DNA of 64,000 nt from Psychrobacter lutiphocae DSM 21542 (GCF_000382145.1 NZ_KB907625.1:16191-80190); one strand, 5' to 3'. Counted from the stretch's first letter, positions 1 through 9,268 are shown. Notes: generated by a model from the sequence alone, not told the origin. Numbers and translations are program-made.

Positions 1-108
1 CCCGTCATCAATTTCTAAATCATAGCGCTCAGGGATAAAGATATAGTCATCAACATCGATTAATTCTTTTTCGACAGTTCTTGTTAGTAATGATTTGATA
101 TCGAACAT
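1..108 (-). CDS. Partial CDS, N-terminus of an unknown protein
   Basis: The reverse strand opens with ATG at 108-106 and runs 36 codons without a stop off the left window edge. The translation begins MFDIKSLLTRTVEKELID and continues with an acidic stretch. A GGAG-type ribosome binding site (CTCCTC on the plus strand at 115-120) lies 6-12 bases upstream, which supports this as a real start. I recognise no family in the visible residues. It is divided from lplA by about 108 bp and has the same orientation. Confidence 0.55.
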   Translation of the reverse strand, partial: MFDIKSLLTRTVEKELIDVDDYIFIPERYDLEIDDG

Positions 109-216
109 CTCGGTCTCCTCAATTAAAAACAGATAAAATGCTTTTTAGCTTCCAATCATTAAGTTGAATACAATTAATGGTATATACTAAAAGACTTACA
201 ACCATTAAATCAACAG

Positions 217-1221
217 CTAAGTCGTCATCTCAGCAACAAGCCACTGCTCAAAGTCACTCACCTGAGAGGCTAACTCTGGCTGTTGGTTTTTTAATATTTC
301 AAGCTTAGCTTTTACGTCCTCAATGGTATATTTAGTATCTACTAAGGCTTGTCTTAACGCATCAATCAAATCAACATTGAGCGCATCAGAGAAAATGACG
401 ACCTCTTGAATAATGGCGTGTTGCACATCTAAATGCAGATCAATAATACCCCAATCAAACCGAGTCTCGATGTGATGGCTAAACTGTGGCGTCTTGCCAA
501 AGCGCCAGTCCCAATCTGCCATTTGCTCATAGTATTTATTAAGATGAGGCTGTTGTTTTAATGAGGCTTCATCGAGCTCTTCAACCTCAACGCTCTGTCC
601 ATAATACTCACAAAACGCCTCGATAATCGCTTGAGACAGGCTGTCGTGAGTGATACTGTCATTGAATTCAACCAGATTTGCCACTCTTGAGCGTACCGAC
701 TTTATCCCCTTAGCTTTTAGCTTTAATGGGTGCGGATGTAAATAGTCGCCAAGCTTTTGCATATTAGCATTCACCAATAGCGTGCCGTGATGGAAACTGC
801 GGTCAGAGGCATGCTTAAACGCACTGCCCGATATTTTACGCTCACCAACCTGCATATCATTTCGACCCGATTGTGTGGCAGCGATACCTAAATTTTTTAG
901 GGCATTGATAATGATTTGAAAATTGGCATCTTGGTTGTAGTCTTCTTTTGGTGACAAAAAGGTAAAGTTGGTGTTACCCAAGTCATGAAACACTGCCCCA
1001 CCTCCACTTTGACGGCGGGCGAGGTAAACCCCATCTTGTTCCATCTTATCGGTTTTGCACTCGACCCAAGGATTTTGTGAGCGACCGATGACCACTGTTT
1101 CGCTATTTCGCCACAAAAACAAGATATGAGTATCTGGTTCTAACTCTTGAAATATCCAGTCTTCTGTCGCCAGATTAAACCAAGGGTTGGTGACTTCTGA
1201 TTTTAAGATACGAAGCTTCAT
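217..1221 (-). CDS. lplA: Lipoate--protein ligase A
   Basis: LplA activates lipoate with ATP to lipoyl-AMP and transfers it to the lysine of E2 and H-protein lipoyl domains in the cytoplasm (salvage route). The 334-aa protein matches the E. coli enzyme closely at the N-terminus (PWFNLA, FLWRN, VVIGRSQNPW at residues 43-52). It has the RRQSGGGAVFHD lipoate/AMP-binding loop around residues 69-80 and a KISGSAFK segment near 129-136 that holds the adenylate-binding lysine. Length equals the usual about 337 aa, with a separate C-terminal domain after residue about 245. The ATG start is preceded by a purine-rich AAGGAATCC. It appears monocistronic. Confidence 0.93.
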   Translation of the reverse strand: MKLRILKSEVTNPWFNLATEDWIFQELEPDTHILFLWRNSETVVIGRSQNPWVECKTDKMEQDGVYLARRQSGGGAVFHDLGNTNFTFLSPKEDYNQDANFQIIINALKNLGIAATQSGRNDMQVGERKISGSAFKHASDRSFHHGTLLVNANMQKLGDYLHPHPLKLKAKGIKSVRSRVANLVEFNDSITHDSLSQAIIEAFCEYYGQSVEVEELDEASLKQQPHLNKYYEQMADWDWRFGKTPQFSHHIETRFDWGIIDLHLDVQHAIIQEVVIFSDALNVDLIDALRQALVDTKYTIEDVKAKLEILKNQQPELASQVSDFEQWLVAEMTT

Positions 1222-1785
1222 TTTGGATTCCTTTTTTGTTTTTATCTTATATTTTTATTATATATCCTGTTTATCGGGACGGTGTGGTGAGGATGCAACC
1301 AAACCAACAAAGTTCAGCGCAACAACGACTACTCTATAACAATCACCCCACAAACCCAAGTCATCCCTCGACAAGTAGAGGGAAAAAATATAAACCCAAG
1401 TAAGTTAAGGTGTGTAGGGTGGTGTTAGTGAGCGTAAAGGCTCGTAGGCATTTTAAGCGAGCGTAACCCACCGAAATAAACGATTCTGTTTGTGTTAGGC
1501 GGACGTACGGCAGATTTATGTTTGCTGTATTGAGGGTAAACTGGAGGTGCGGTTTAGCCTCGACAGTAGCGGTATCCTGCTGACGGCAATGGCGTTGCGG
1601 ACGGTGACTAGAGGGGGTGTCGAGGTAACAGCAACACCTCTGGTCACGATAGTCCGCACGCCATTGACAAGGCAGATACAAGCGGATGGCGAGATTAGCT
1701 CCCTCTGCTCAATCTCTTACCTCTTAGCTATTTGCAGCTTCTGCGCTTTTTTATGAGCTGGTTTTTTAAAGAAGTGGCTCAATTG
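1222..1785. other. 564-bp gene-free interval with two structured repeats
   Basis: No plausible gene is seen; the open frames here are short and low-complexity. At 1418-1474 there is an imperfect palindrome built from GTAGGGTGG...AGTGAGCG and CGAGCGTAACCCACC, a REP-like pattern. At 1587-1666 there is a long hairpin, listed separately. The interval lies downstream of the GMC oxidoreductase gene and upstream of lplA, both on the minus strand, so it must contain the lplA promoter. Confidence 0.6.
1587..1666. repeat. 80-nt imperfect hairpin, structured repeat or RNA
   Basis: CAATGGCGT (1587-1595) pairs with ACGCCATTG (1658-1666), GCGGAC (1597-1602) with GTCCGC (1652-1657), GTGAC (1604-1608) with GTCAC (1643-1647), and AGAGG (1610-1614) with CCTCT (1637-1641). 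This leaves a loop of about 20 nt and single-base bulges. Stem G+C content is far above the surrounding DNA. It could be a mobile palindrome or a structured RNA; nothing in the window repeats it. Confidence 0.55.
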
Positions 1786-3411
1786 TTAGCCAAAATCTTG
1801 TTGCAAGATATAATTCATATTGCGCTCGGCAAGCCCGGTGATAAATACGTAGGGATTAACGCCAGCACTGCCCGGTATCAAGGCGCTGTCTTGTACGTAA
1901 ATATTGGGGTGACCCTTGACTCGTCCGAATTCATCGGTCGCTTTGCCTAATACGCAGCCACCTAAAGGATGGTAGCAAAAATCGTCGCCAAAACCTTTGT
2001 TGAAGAGCAAGCTTGACGTACGCCCCCCATTGGCTTTGCCCAGCTTTTCAAGTAGCTCTTTGGCGGCATTGACTGAATATTCATTTTGTGAGCGTTTCCA
2101 GTTTAGTTTGACCGCTTGAGTGGCTTTATCATAGTAATAATTGCCACGTTCAGGGTTGTCTGTAATGGCAAGATACAAGGTGGTCCAAGTCTCAAGCCCC
2201 ATGGGCAGTGGCGCAATCTCGGCAAATATTTTGTAGTTAGAGCCGTCTCTATCGCCATCCCACATGTTGATGCCTTTGACGGGGATACAGGATTGAGCCT
2301 CCCCCGCTGCATGGACGAAGTTGCGACCCGTCATGATATTGCCATTGGGTCCCCAGTGTTGACCCACATGTTCATTGAGATTATTGAGCGTGCCAGCGGC
2401 TTGGCTTTTGAGTAGTAGCTCTGATGTACCTGTGCTGCCTGCATTTAAAAACAGCTTGTCACAGGTGTAGTGTTCGATAACATCGATACCGCCTTCTTTA
2501 TTTAACACCTGTACTTCAAGCTTTATCTGACCATTTGTGATCTGTTCAATGTTATTGACTTTACGCAAGGTTTTGACGCTAACATTGCCTGTCGCCTCAG
2601 CGTCTTTTAAGTAAGTTAAATCTAATGAAAACTTGCCAGCATTGTTGCCATAGATGACCTCGCCATCTAAGGCGGAAGCATAGACTTCGCCTGTGGCTTC
2701 TTTTTTCATATATTCAAAATCGTAGCTGTTACTAAAAAATTCTGTTTTCAAGCCTGCTTTGTCAGCTTGACGTTCGGCAGCGCGAGTATATTCGTAATAT
2801 TCAGTGCTATTAAAGAAGTCCTCTGGTATTTGGCTAACTTTAAGCGCTGTCATGGCCTTTGGAAAAAAGGTGTCATACATCTCATCGCTATCTATCCAAG
2901 GAAAGGTCTCTTCAAAATGTGAGCGCCTTGGCTTAATAGCAATAGCTCCGTTGACGATAGAGCCACCACCATAAGCACGCCCTGCATAGACCTTCATCTC
3001 GTCATATTCAATCAGATCGAGAACGCCTGGGTACTTTTTGATATGGCGTGGAATCGGAATTGGGGCGTTCGGCCAGTTTTTAAACCAGCTTGAACGCTCA
3101 TCAGCGCTGATCATTTTGCAAAAGGTATCATGCTCAGGCGTTCTATCCCAACGCATACCCATCTCTAGTATCAGTACCTGATGTCCCTGCTCGCTAAGAC
3201 GTAAGGCACAGACAGCACCGCCATAGCCACTGCCCACGACAATATTACTAAAATGACCCACGTTTTTGATCTGTTGTGGGGATGTCATGGTATCTGCGGT
3301 CGCACCTGATACCTCTGCGATCGAAGTGGATAAAGTATGACAGCCCGTCATTGTCGCTGAAGCACTAATAGCGCTTAGCCCCATAGATTTGATAAATTGA
3401 CGTCGTTGCAT
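1786..3411 (-). CDS. GMC-type FAD oxidoreductase (cholesterol-oxidase-like), Tat-exported lipoprotein
   Basis: The 541-aa product starts MQRRQFIKSMG, a twin-arginine motif (RRxFIK, residues 3-8), followed by a lipobox ending at Cys24 (MTGC). This suggests export of a folded, FAD-loaded enzyme and lipid anchoring. The dinucleotide-binding motif GSGYGG is at residues 60-65, followed by an acidic residue ending beta-2 (ILEMG). The C-terminus has the GMC/cholesterol-oxidase pattern HPLGGC plus VNPYVFITGLAER. Family knowledge indicates oxidation of an alcohol such as a sterol; the substrate is unknown here. It is divergent from the lipoprotein amidohydrolase at 3934, and the two may share a function at the envelope. 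It could also be a steroid dehydrogenase-like member. Confidence 0.85.
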   Translation of the reverse strand: MQRRQFIKSMGLSAISASATMTGCHTLSTSIAEVSGATADTMTSPQQIKNVGHFSNIVVGSGYGGAVCALRLSEQGHQVLILEMGMRWDRTPEHDTFCKMISADERSSWFKNWPNAPIPIPRHIKKYPGVLDLIEYDEMKVYAGRAYGGGSIVNGAIAIKPRRSHFEETFPWIDSDEMYDTFFPKAMTALKVSQIPEDFFNSTEYYEYTRAAERQADKAGLKTEFFSNSYDFEYMKKEATGEVYASALDGEVIYGNNAGKFSLDLTYLKDAEATGNVSVKTLRKVNNIEQITNGQIKLEVQVLNKEGGIDVIEHYTCDKLFLNAGSTGTSELLLKSQAAGTLNNLNEHVGQHWGPNGNIMTGRNFVHAAGEAQSCIPVKGINMWDGDRDGSNYKIFAEIAPLPMGLETWTTLYLAITDNPERGNYYYDKATQAVKLNWKRSQNEYSVNAAKELLEKLGKANGGRTSSLLFNKGFGDDFCYHPLGGCVLGKATDEFGRVKGHPNIYVQDSALIPGSAGVNPYVFITGLAERNMNYILQQDFG

Positions 3412-3512
3412 TTTACTCCTAGCGGTAATAAGCTATTTTGTTAACTATGTGGGAGGTTAGTAGTGGGATGTTAGTATTCTTGAGCGTATAACAATTGCTT
3501 AGCGGTTTCAAT

Positions 3513-3607
3513 TGTACTTGCACTTACTGACTGTACTTGCACTTACTGACTGTACTTGCACTTGCTGATTGCACTTGCACTTACTGACTGTACTTGTACT
3601 TGCTGAC
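3513..3607. repeat. Tandem repeat, 5 copies of a 19-bp unit
   Basis: Five adjacent copies of TGTACTTGCACTTACTGAC start at 3513, 3532, 3551, 3570 and 3589. Copies 1 and 2 are identical; copies 3-5 differ at one to three bases. There is no spacer, so this is a slippage array rather than a CRISPR. Confidence 0.9.
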
Positions 3608-3790
3608 AGTTGCTCGCTTTATATCATAGCACCCTATGATATCACTGAAAATAGTTAGATTATCTTTATTAAAAAATCTTAAATATTAATTTAAGTTAAT
3701 AATGTTTCTTTTTGTTTCTAGTGTTTTAATAAGTTTACAGGATAGTTTCGCTGTCTGGCTTTTATGCTACATTATGATTGTATTTTTCTT

Positions 3791-3820
3791 TGGACTGTCT
3801 GGAGAGTAGTCCAGTTTTTT
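3791..3820 (+). terminator. Possible attenuator/terminator hairpin
   Basis: TGGACT (3791-3796) and AGTCCA (3808-3813) form a 6-bp stem, followed by G and a T7 run. No gene ends just upstream on this strand, so if it is real it would act on the leader of the amidohydrolase gene at 3934. The stem is short. Confidence 0.25.
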
Positions 3821-3933
3821 TATGTGTATTTTTTATATTTATTATTTATCTTTTTTCCATTACTTTTTTCCATTACTTTATTACTTTATTACTTTCTTAA
3901 TCCACTATAACTCATTGATATTGAGAAGAAACC

Positions 3934-5790
3934 ATGAAACATTTTAAACAGAAAAAAAATCTGATTTTATTGGCTGGGGTGGCCAGTATTTTATCTGCTT
4001 GTGCTACTCAAAGTAGCTCGCAAGGAACTTATAACACACTACAATCAGCTGACATGATCGTCACTAATGCCAAAGTTGCAGTGATGGATGATAAGCGCAC
4101 CACAGCTGAGGCCATCGCTATTAAAGATGGTAAAGTGCTACGTACGGGTACTGATGAGGATATCTTGCGCTTACGTGATGCCAATACACAAGTGATTAAC
4201 GGTAATGGCAGAACCCTTATTCCAGGTTTAAATGATTCACACTTACACATCACTCGTGGCGGTCGCTTTTATAACCAAGAGCTACGCTGGGATGGCGTTA
4301 CCTCACTGAAAGAAGCGTTACGCATGCTAAAAGAGCAAGCGGAGCGAACTCCTGAGGGTCAGTGGGTACGTGTCATTGGGGGTTGGTCACCTTATCAGTT
4401 TGAAGAAAAACGTATGCCAACAATCGAAGAGATCAATGAGGCAACAGGCGATACACCAGCATTCGTATTGTACTTATACAGCCGTGGTTGGTTAAATAAA
4501 GCAGGTATGGAAGCGCTAGGCATCGACCGCAATACGCAGCCACCCAATGATCAAAGTCGCTATGAAAAAGATGCTAATGGCGATCCAACTGGGGTGCTAT
4601 TGGCTGAGCCTAATGCGATGATTTTGTATCAAGTTATCGGTAGTATGCCTAAGCTATCTGATGAAGAGATGGTAAACTCTACCAAGCACTTCCATCGTGA
4701 GTTAAACCGCTTTGGCTTAACCAGTGCCGTTGACGCTGGCGGTGGCGGCCATACCTTCCCAGAAGATTATGACGCCTCTAAAGAGCTGGCAACCACTGGC
4801 ACCTCTTCACTGCGTATCTCTTATTACTTATTCCCACAAAAAGCTGGTGAAGAAAAACAAGCCTTTGAAACATGGATGGCTAACCATACCGCATCAGTCA
4901 ATGAGGACATCGCTCATGATCATGGCTATGAGCTAAAAGGTGGTGGTGAATATATGACCTGGGCAGCAGGTGACTTTGAGAACTTCTTAGCAGATAAGCC
5001 TTTGATCAAAAACAATAAAGGCTGGCGTGAAAGCACCAAAGAAATTATTCAAATGCACGTTGATCAAGGCTGGCCTTTTAGACAGCATTCAACTTATGGC
5101 GAAAATACCGCACTAATCGTTGACTTAGTCGATGAGATTGACCGTGAAAACAACCACAAAATTAGAGATGAAATGCGCTGGGCAATTGATCATGGTGAAA
5201 CCATCACTGATGAGACGCTGCGTGAGATCAAGCGCTTAAATGGTGGTGTCTCAGTACAAGACCGTATGGCCTATGCCGGTGAATTCTTTATTGATCGCTA
5301 TGGCGCAGAAGCGGCTAAAACTACCCCGCCTTTCAAAAAAATCTATGACATGGGCATCCCATTAGGCTCAGGTACTGATGGTACACGTGTCGCCAGTTAT
5401 AACCCGTGGATTTCACTATATTGGATGACAACGGGTAAAACGGTGGGTGGTACTCAGCTGTATGACAAAGACAATATTTTAGATAGAGATGATGCGCTTG
5501 AGGTTTATACCAGCGGTAGTGCATGGTTCTCAAATGAAGAACATGTAAAAGGTACACTTGAGCCAGGTAAATATGCTGACTTTGTCTTATTGTCTGATGA
5601 TTACTTCACTGTGCCTGATGAAAAAATTAAAACCATCGAATCGGTGCTAACGGTTGTCGGCGGTGATGTGGTTTATGGTGCAGGTGAATACAGCAAGCTA
5701 AATCCTCAATTACCAGAGATTATTCCAAGCTGGTCTCCAGTGAAATACTATGGTGGTTATCACAACCCAACCAAGCCAGCAGCAAGATAA
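3934..5790 (+). CDS. Lipoprotein amidohydrolase, YtcJ-like (amidohydrolase family 3)
   Basis: The 618-aa protein has a lipoprotein signal peptide (KKNLILLAGVASILSAC, lipidated Cys about residue 22). The metal-binding HxH of the amidohydrolase superfamily (NDSHLH, His103/His105) follows the PGLND strand. The C-terminal region has the GSGTDGTR segment with the catalytic Asp and the usual KGTLEPGKYADFVLL end, where the beta-sandwich returns. Family knowledge: metal-dependent hydrolysis of amide or ester bonds, with an unknown substrate for YtcJ-type members. An outer-membrane or periplasmic location is inferred from the lipobox. GAAGAAACC precedes the ATG. It diverges from the exported GMC oxidoreductase, so a shared catabolic role is possible but unproven. 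Confidence 0.85.
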   Translation: MKHFKQKKNLILLAGVASILSACATQSSSQGTYNTLQSADMIVTNAKVAVMDDKRTTAEAIAIKDGKVLRTGTDEDILRLRDANTQVINGNGRTLIPGLNDSHLHITRGGRFYNQELRWDGVTSLKEALRMLKEQAERTPEGQWVRVIGGWSPYQFEEKRMPTIEEINEATGDTPAFVLYLYSRGWLNKAGMEALGIDRNTQPPNDQSRYEKDANGDPTGVLLAEPNAMILYQVIGSMPKLSDEEMVNSTKHFHRELNRFGLTSAVDAGGGGHTFPEDYDASKELATTGTSSLRISYYLFPQKAGEEKQAFETWMANHTASVNEDIAHDHGYELKGGGEYMTWAAGDFENFLADKPLIKNNKGWRESTKEIIQMHVDQGWPFRQHSTYGENTALIVDLVDEIDRENNHKIRDEMRWAIDHGETITDETLREIKRLNGGVSVQDRMAYAGEFFIDRYGAEAAKTTPPFKKIYDMGIPLGSGTDGTRVASYNPWISLYWMTTGKTVGGTQLYDKDNILDRDDALEVYTSGSAWFSNEEHVKGTLEPGKYADFVLLSDDYFTVPDEKIKTIESVLTVVGGDVVYGAGEYSKLNPQLPEIIPSWSPVKYYGGYHNPTKPAAR

Positions 5791-5813
5791 TCCCTACACC
5801 TTTGACAGTGTCA

Positions 5814-5929
5814 TATAGTTTGGACAGTGTCATGTTAAAGAGCTCTAAAATGGTGACAAGGCAATCGAGTACAAATACTACTCATGTAGGCTTAGCGATA
5901 CACCACTTTTAGTAGCTCGCTGACTATAA
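5814..5929. repeat. Family-C palindromic element (copy C3)
   Basis: The core GGCAATCGAGTACAAATACT and GTAGGCTTAGCGA match copies at 31540, 37438 and 51576. The arms pair imperfectly (AAGAGCTCTAAAATGGTG against the complement of CACCACTTTTAGTAGCTCGC), and the right end is GACTATA as in the other copies. It lies between the amidohydrolase stop and its terminator. Confidence 0.6.
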
Positions 5930-5939
5930 AAGTGTTAAC

Positions 5940-5969
5940 AGTCGGTCTGGTCTCAGGCCGACTTTTTTT
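5940..5969 (+). terminator. Rho-independent terminator after the amidohydrolase gene
   Basis: AGTCGGTC (5940-5947) pairs with GGCCGACT (5956-5963), an 8-bp stem with one G-T pair and an 8-nt loop, followed by a T-run to 5969. Confidence 0.85.
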
Positions 5970-6148
5970 ATTCTTCTATTTACTATTCTTCTATAACTTT
6001 AAGCTTGTTTTTGGTGCTTACTGTTTAGTAATTGTTATTTAATAACTGCTATTTGGTAATGGTTACTTAGCAAGTATTATTTAAGTCGTTGAAAATATTT
6101 GATAGAAAAGTTAAGTCACAAATTAAAATCTATACCAGCCTAATTTTG

Positions 6149-6162
6149 GTAACGATTGTTAC
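6149..6162. promoter_or_regulatory. Palindrome GTAACGATTGTTAC upstream of acnA
   Basis: A 5-bp inverted repeat with a 4-bp centre, 263 bp upstream of the acnA start. The form suits a dimeric regulator operator, but no specific regulator can be named. Confidence 0.25.
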
Positions 6163-6424
6163 GATTTCACCACGATGTGATACCGTCTTAACCTTAATAT
6201 AGCGTTAAATATTTGCTATCGTATTAACTACGATAAGGCGTGTAAGCCCTCTCTTATTTATCAACACACCTTATTGACAACCCTCTTATTCACAAGGTAT
6301 ACCTCAAGATAAGTACAACCCAAAGATGAGTACCATACTATCACCATTGTGAGTAAGCCATTAGCCACCTACATTAAAATAACTTGTTACACATAGAAGT
6401 TAATAAATAAAAAAGGAAGCCATT

Positions 6425-9205
6425 ATGAGTGATATATTCAATGTAAAAGACAGCTTAACTGTTGCTGGTAAAAAACACGCCTATTATAGCCTACCAAAGC
6501 TTGCTGACAAATACTCAAATATTAATAGCCTACCTTATAGCATGAAAATCGTGCTAGAAAACTTATTGCGTAACGAAGACGGCGGACAAACTGTGGGAGA
6601 AAACCACATTGAAGCTGTTGCTAATTGGGATGCAAAGGCCAAACCTTCAAAAGAAATTGCTTTTATGCCAGCTCGTGTTGTTTTACAAGACTTCACGGGT
6701 GTGCCATCCGTCGTTGACTTAGCAGCCATGCGTGATGCTATCGTCAAGCTAGGCGGTGATGCCAAACAAATTAACCCCTTTATTCCAAGTGAGCTGGTTG
6801 TTGACCACTCGGTACAAGTAGATACCTACGGTCGTAAAGATGCGCTAGACTTAAACGAAAAAATCGAATTCAAACGCAACAATGAGCGCTATGAGTTCCT
6901 GCATTGGGGTAAGAGCGCCTTCGAAAACTTCGTCGTTGTACCACCAGCTACTGGTATTGTTCACCAAGTCAACTTAGAATATTTAGCCCGTGTTGTGATG
7001 GCTAACGACCAAGACGGTGAACTGGTCGCTTATCCAGATACTGTATTTGGTACCGACAGTCACACTACAATGATTAACGGTATTGGTGTACTTGGTTGGG
7101 GTGTTGGCGGTATTGAAGCTGAAGCTGCCATGCTAGGTCAGCCATCATCTATGCTTATCCCACAAGTGGTTGGCTTTGAGATGACCGGTAAATTACAAGA
7201 AGGCGTTACCGCCACTGACCTAGTGTTACGTGTGGTACAAATGCTACGTGAGCATGGCGTGGTCGGTAAATTTGTAGAGTTCTATGGTGAAGGTCTACAC
7301 AACATGCCACTTGCTGACCGAGCAACCATTGCTAATATGTCTCCAGAGTATGGTGCTACGTGTGGTATCTTCCCAATTGACCAAATGGCAATCGATTACT
7401 TACGTTTGTCTGGCCGTGAAGAATCACAGATTGAACTGGTTGAAAAATACGCTAAAGCGCAAGGCTTGTGGCATGATGAAAACACGCCAGCGGCAACCTA
7501 TTCAAGCAACTTACACTTAGATTTATCAACGGTACAACCTGCACTTGCTGGTCCTAACCTACCACAGCAGCATATTAATTTATCCGATATGCATCAGAAA
7601 TTTAATGAAACGCTAGAAGTAATGACCAAAGACCGTAAATCGGAAGTTGAAGGTAAAGAGCGTTTTGATGAAGAAGGTGGCGAACAAGAGCAAGCTGATC
7701 GTTTATCTGCTAAGCCAGAAGTATTCTCAACAGTAAACATCAACGATAAAAGCCACAAACTGCGTGATGGTTCGGTCGTTATTGCAGCGATTACATCCTG
7801 TACTAACACCTCAAACCCTGCGGTTATGATTGGTGCTGGTTTGGTTGCTAAAAAAGCAGCTGAAAAAGGGTTAAAAGCCAAACCTTGGGTTAAGACATCT
7901 TTAGCACCTGGCTCTAAGGTAGTCACAGACTATCTTGAAAAAAGCAACCTAATGGATGCGCTTGAAGAGACAGGCTTCTATCTAGTGGGTTATGGGTGTA
8001 CCACATGTATCGGTAACTCAGGTCCACTGCTAGAAAGCATCGAAAAAGGTATTGAAGAAAATGACCTTGTTGCTTCAGCAGTACTATCAGGTAACCGTAA
8101 CTTTGAAGGTCGTATTCACTCCCACGTGAAAGCAAGCTACCTAGCATCACCACCACTGGTTGTCGCTTATGCGCTTGCGGGCACGGTTAATATCGACTTA
8201 ACCAAAGACCCTATTGGTCAAGACCAAGATGGTAATGATGTTTTCTTAAAAGACATCTGGCCAACCTCAGAAGAGATTAATGAGTTAATTGCAAATAACA
8301 TCAATGCTGAAATGTTCCGTAAGAACTATGGTGAAGTCTTTGATGGCAGCTCAGCGTGGAACTCAATTAGTTCAGCTGATAGCCAGCTATACCCATGGGA
8401 TGAAGCATCTACTTACATCAAGAACCCACCATTCTTTGATGGTATGACCATGGAACCTGAAGGTATTAAAGACATTGAAAATGCGCGTATTTTAGGTCTT
8501 TTCGGGGACTCAATAACTACTGACCACATCTCACCAGCAGGTAAAATAGATCCAAACTCGCCAGCAGGTAAATACCTGCAAGAACGAGGGGTATTAGAAG
8601 CTGACTTTAACAGCTATGGATCACGACGTGGTAACGATGCGGTTATGACCCGTGGTACTTTCGCTAACATCCGTATTAAAAACAAAATGATGGGTGGTAA
8701 AGAAGGGGGTTATACTTACTACTTCAAAGGCGATAAAGCAACGCTTGCAGATGGCGAAGAAATGGCCATCTATGATGCAGCGATGAAGTATAAAGAAGAC
8801 AACCGTCCATTGGTGGTGTTAGGCGGTGAGCAATATGGTTCCGGCTCAAGCCGTGACTGGGCTGCTAAGGGTACTATCTTGCTCGGCGTAAAAGCGGTAT
8901 TAACCAGCTCATTTGAGCGTATTCACCGCTCTAACCTAGTGGGTATGGGTGTGTTACCATTGACCTTTAAGAAAGATGAAAATGCGGATACTTACAACCT
9001 AGATGGTTCAGAAGTACTGAGCATCACTGGTCTTGAAAATGGTGAAAGTGAAACAGCCACTGTAACTGCAACTCGTGCTGATGGTAGTACTGAAACCTTT
9101 GAGGTGAATGTCATGCTACAAACACCAAAAGAGCGTGAATATGTGCGTCATGGTGGTGTATTACATTATGTATTACGTGAGTTGGCAGCAGAGAATAAAG
9201 CTTAA
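6425..9205 (+). CDS. acnA: Aconitate hydratase A
   Basis: This cytoplasmic [4Fe-4S] enzyme interconverts citrate and isocitrate in the TCA and glyoxylate cycles. The 926-aa protein has the AcnA/IRP architecture. The cluster cysteines lie in ITSCTNTSNP (about Cys458) and YGCTTCIGNSG (about Cys524 and Cys527). The TDSHTTMINGIGVLGWGVGG segment is near residue 215, and the swivel domain contains GDSITTDHISPAG and EQYGSGSSRDWAAKG. A short charged insert (residues about 395-425) occurs in related Moraxellaceae-type enzymes. Length and motifs argue against AcnD, which is about 865 aa. AAAAGGAAGCC precedes the ATG. Monocistronic, with its own terminator. Confidence 0.94.
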   Translation: MSDIFNVKDSLTVAGKKHAYYSLPKLADKYSNINSLPYSMKIVLENLLRNEDGGQTVGENHIEAVANWDAKAKPSKEIAFMPARVVLQDFTGVPSVVDLAAMRDAIVKLGGDAKQINPFIPSELVVDHSVQVDTYGRKDALDLNEKIEFKRNNERYEFLHWGKSAFENFVVVPPATGIVHQVNLEYLARVVMANDQDGELVAYPDTVFGTDSHTTMINGIGVLGWGVGGIEAEAAMLGQPSSMLIPQVVGFEMTGKLQEGVTATDLVLRVVQMLREHGVVGKFVEFYGEGLHNMPLADRATIANMSPEYGATCGIFPIDQMAIDYLRLSGREESQIELVEKYAKAQGLWHDENTPAATYSSNLHLDLSTVQPALAGPNLPQQHINLSDMHQKFNETLEVMTKDRKSEVEGKERFDEEGGEQEQADRLSAKPEVFSTVNINDKSHKLRDGSVVIAAITSCTNTSNPAVMIGAGLVAKKAAEKGLKAKPWVKTSLAPGSKVVTDYLEKSNLMDALEETGFYLVGYGCTTCIGNSGPLLESIEKGIEENDLVASAVLSGNRNFEGRIHSHVKASYLASPPLVVAYALAGTVNIDLTKDPIGQDQDGNDVFLKDIWPTSEEINELIANNINAEMFRKNYGEVFDGSSAWNSISSADSQLYPWDEASTYIKNPPFFDGMTMEPEGIKDIENARILGLFGDSITTDHISPAGKIDPNSPAGKYLQERGVLEADFNSYGSRRGNDAVMTRGTFANIRIKNKMMGGKEGGYTYYFKGDKATLADGEEMAIYDAAMKYKEDNRPLVVLGGEQYGSGSSRDWAAKGTILLGVKAVLTSSFERIHRSNLVGMGVLPLTFKKDENADTYNLDGSEVLSITGLENGESETATVTATRADGSTETFEVNVMLQTPKEREYVRHGGVLHYVLRELAAENKA

Positions 9206-9238
9206 ACTATCGCATAGTTAATTTAGTCAAATAAAAAT

Positions 9239-9268
9239 GCCCGGCTCTATTGGTCGGGCGTTTTTTTT
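9239..9268 (+). terminator. Terminator after acnA
   Basis: GCCCG (9239-9243) pairs with CGGGC (9255-9259), extendable by a G-T pair, followed after one base by eight T. Confidence 0.85.

Larger units (their letters stand above)
3412..3933. other. Divergent promoter interval with a tandem repeat
   Basis: This 522-bp spacer separates the starts of the GMC oxidoreductase (minus) and the amidohydrolase (plus). It contains five 19-bp tandem units (3513-3607, listed separately), a very AT-rich stretch (3640-3780) and a small hairpin TGGACT...AGTCCA followed by a T-run at 3791-3820 that could act as an attenuator or terminator ahead of the amidohydrolase. No gene is seen. Confidence 0.5.
5791..6424. 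other. 634-bp interval: element C3, terminator, acnA leader
   Basis: In order it holds a palindromic family-C element (about 5814-5929), a strong terminator (5940-5969), AT-rich direct repeats, a palindrome GTAACGATTGTTAC (6149-6162) and about 260 bp of leader before acnA. No gene is seen. Confidence 0.55.

Noticed and set aside
1361..1681. 106-codon gene downstream of the GMC oxidoreductase gene
   Set aside because: It translates the hairpin and the REP-like palindrome; composition is unlike a protein of this genome.
1540..1690. Group II intron or retron remnant
   Set aside because: There is a GTGCG start and a long stem, but no domain V signature, reverse transcriptase or exon context.
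3513..3607. CRISPR array
   Set aside because: The repeats are directly adjacent with no unique spacers, and no cas genes are present.
8118..8134. TCCCACGTGAAAG in acnA as a parS half-site
   Set aside because: Only the right half resembles parS; the left half is wrong at several positions.
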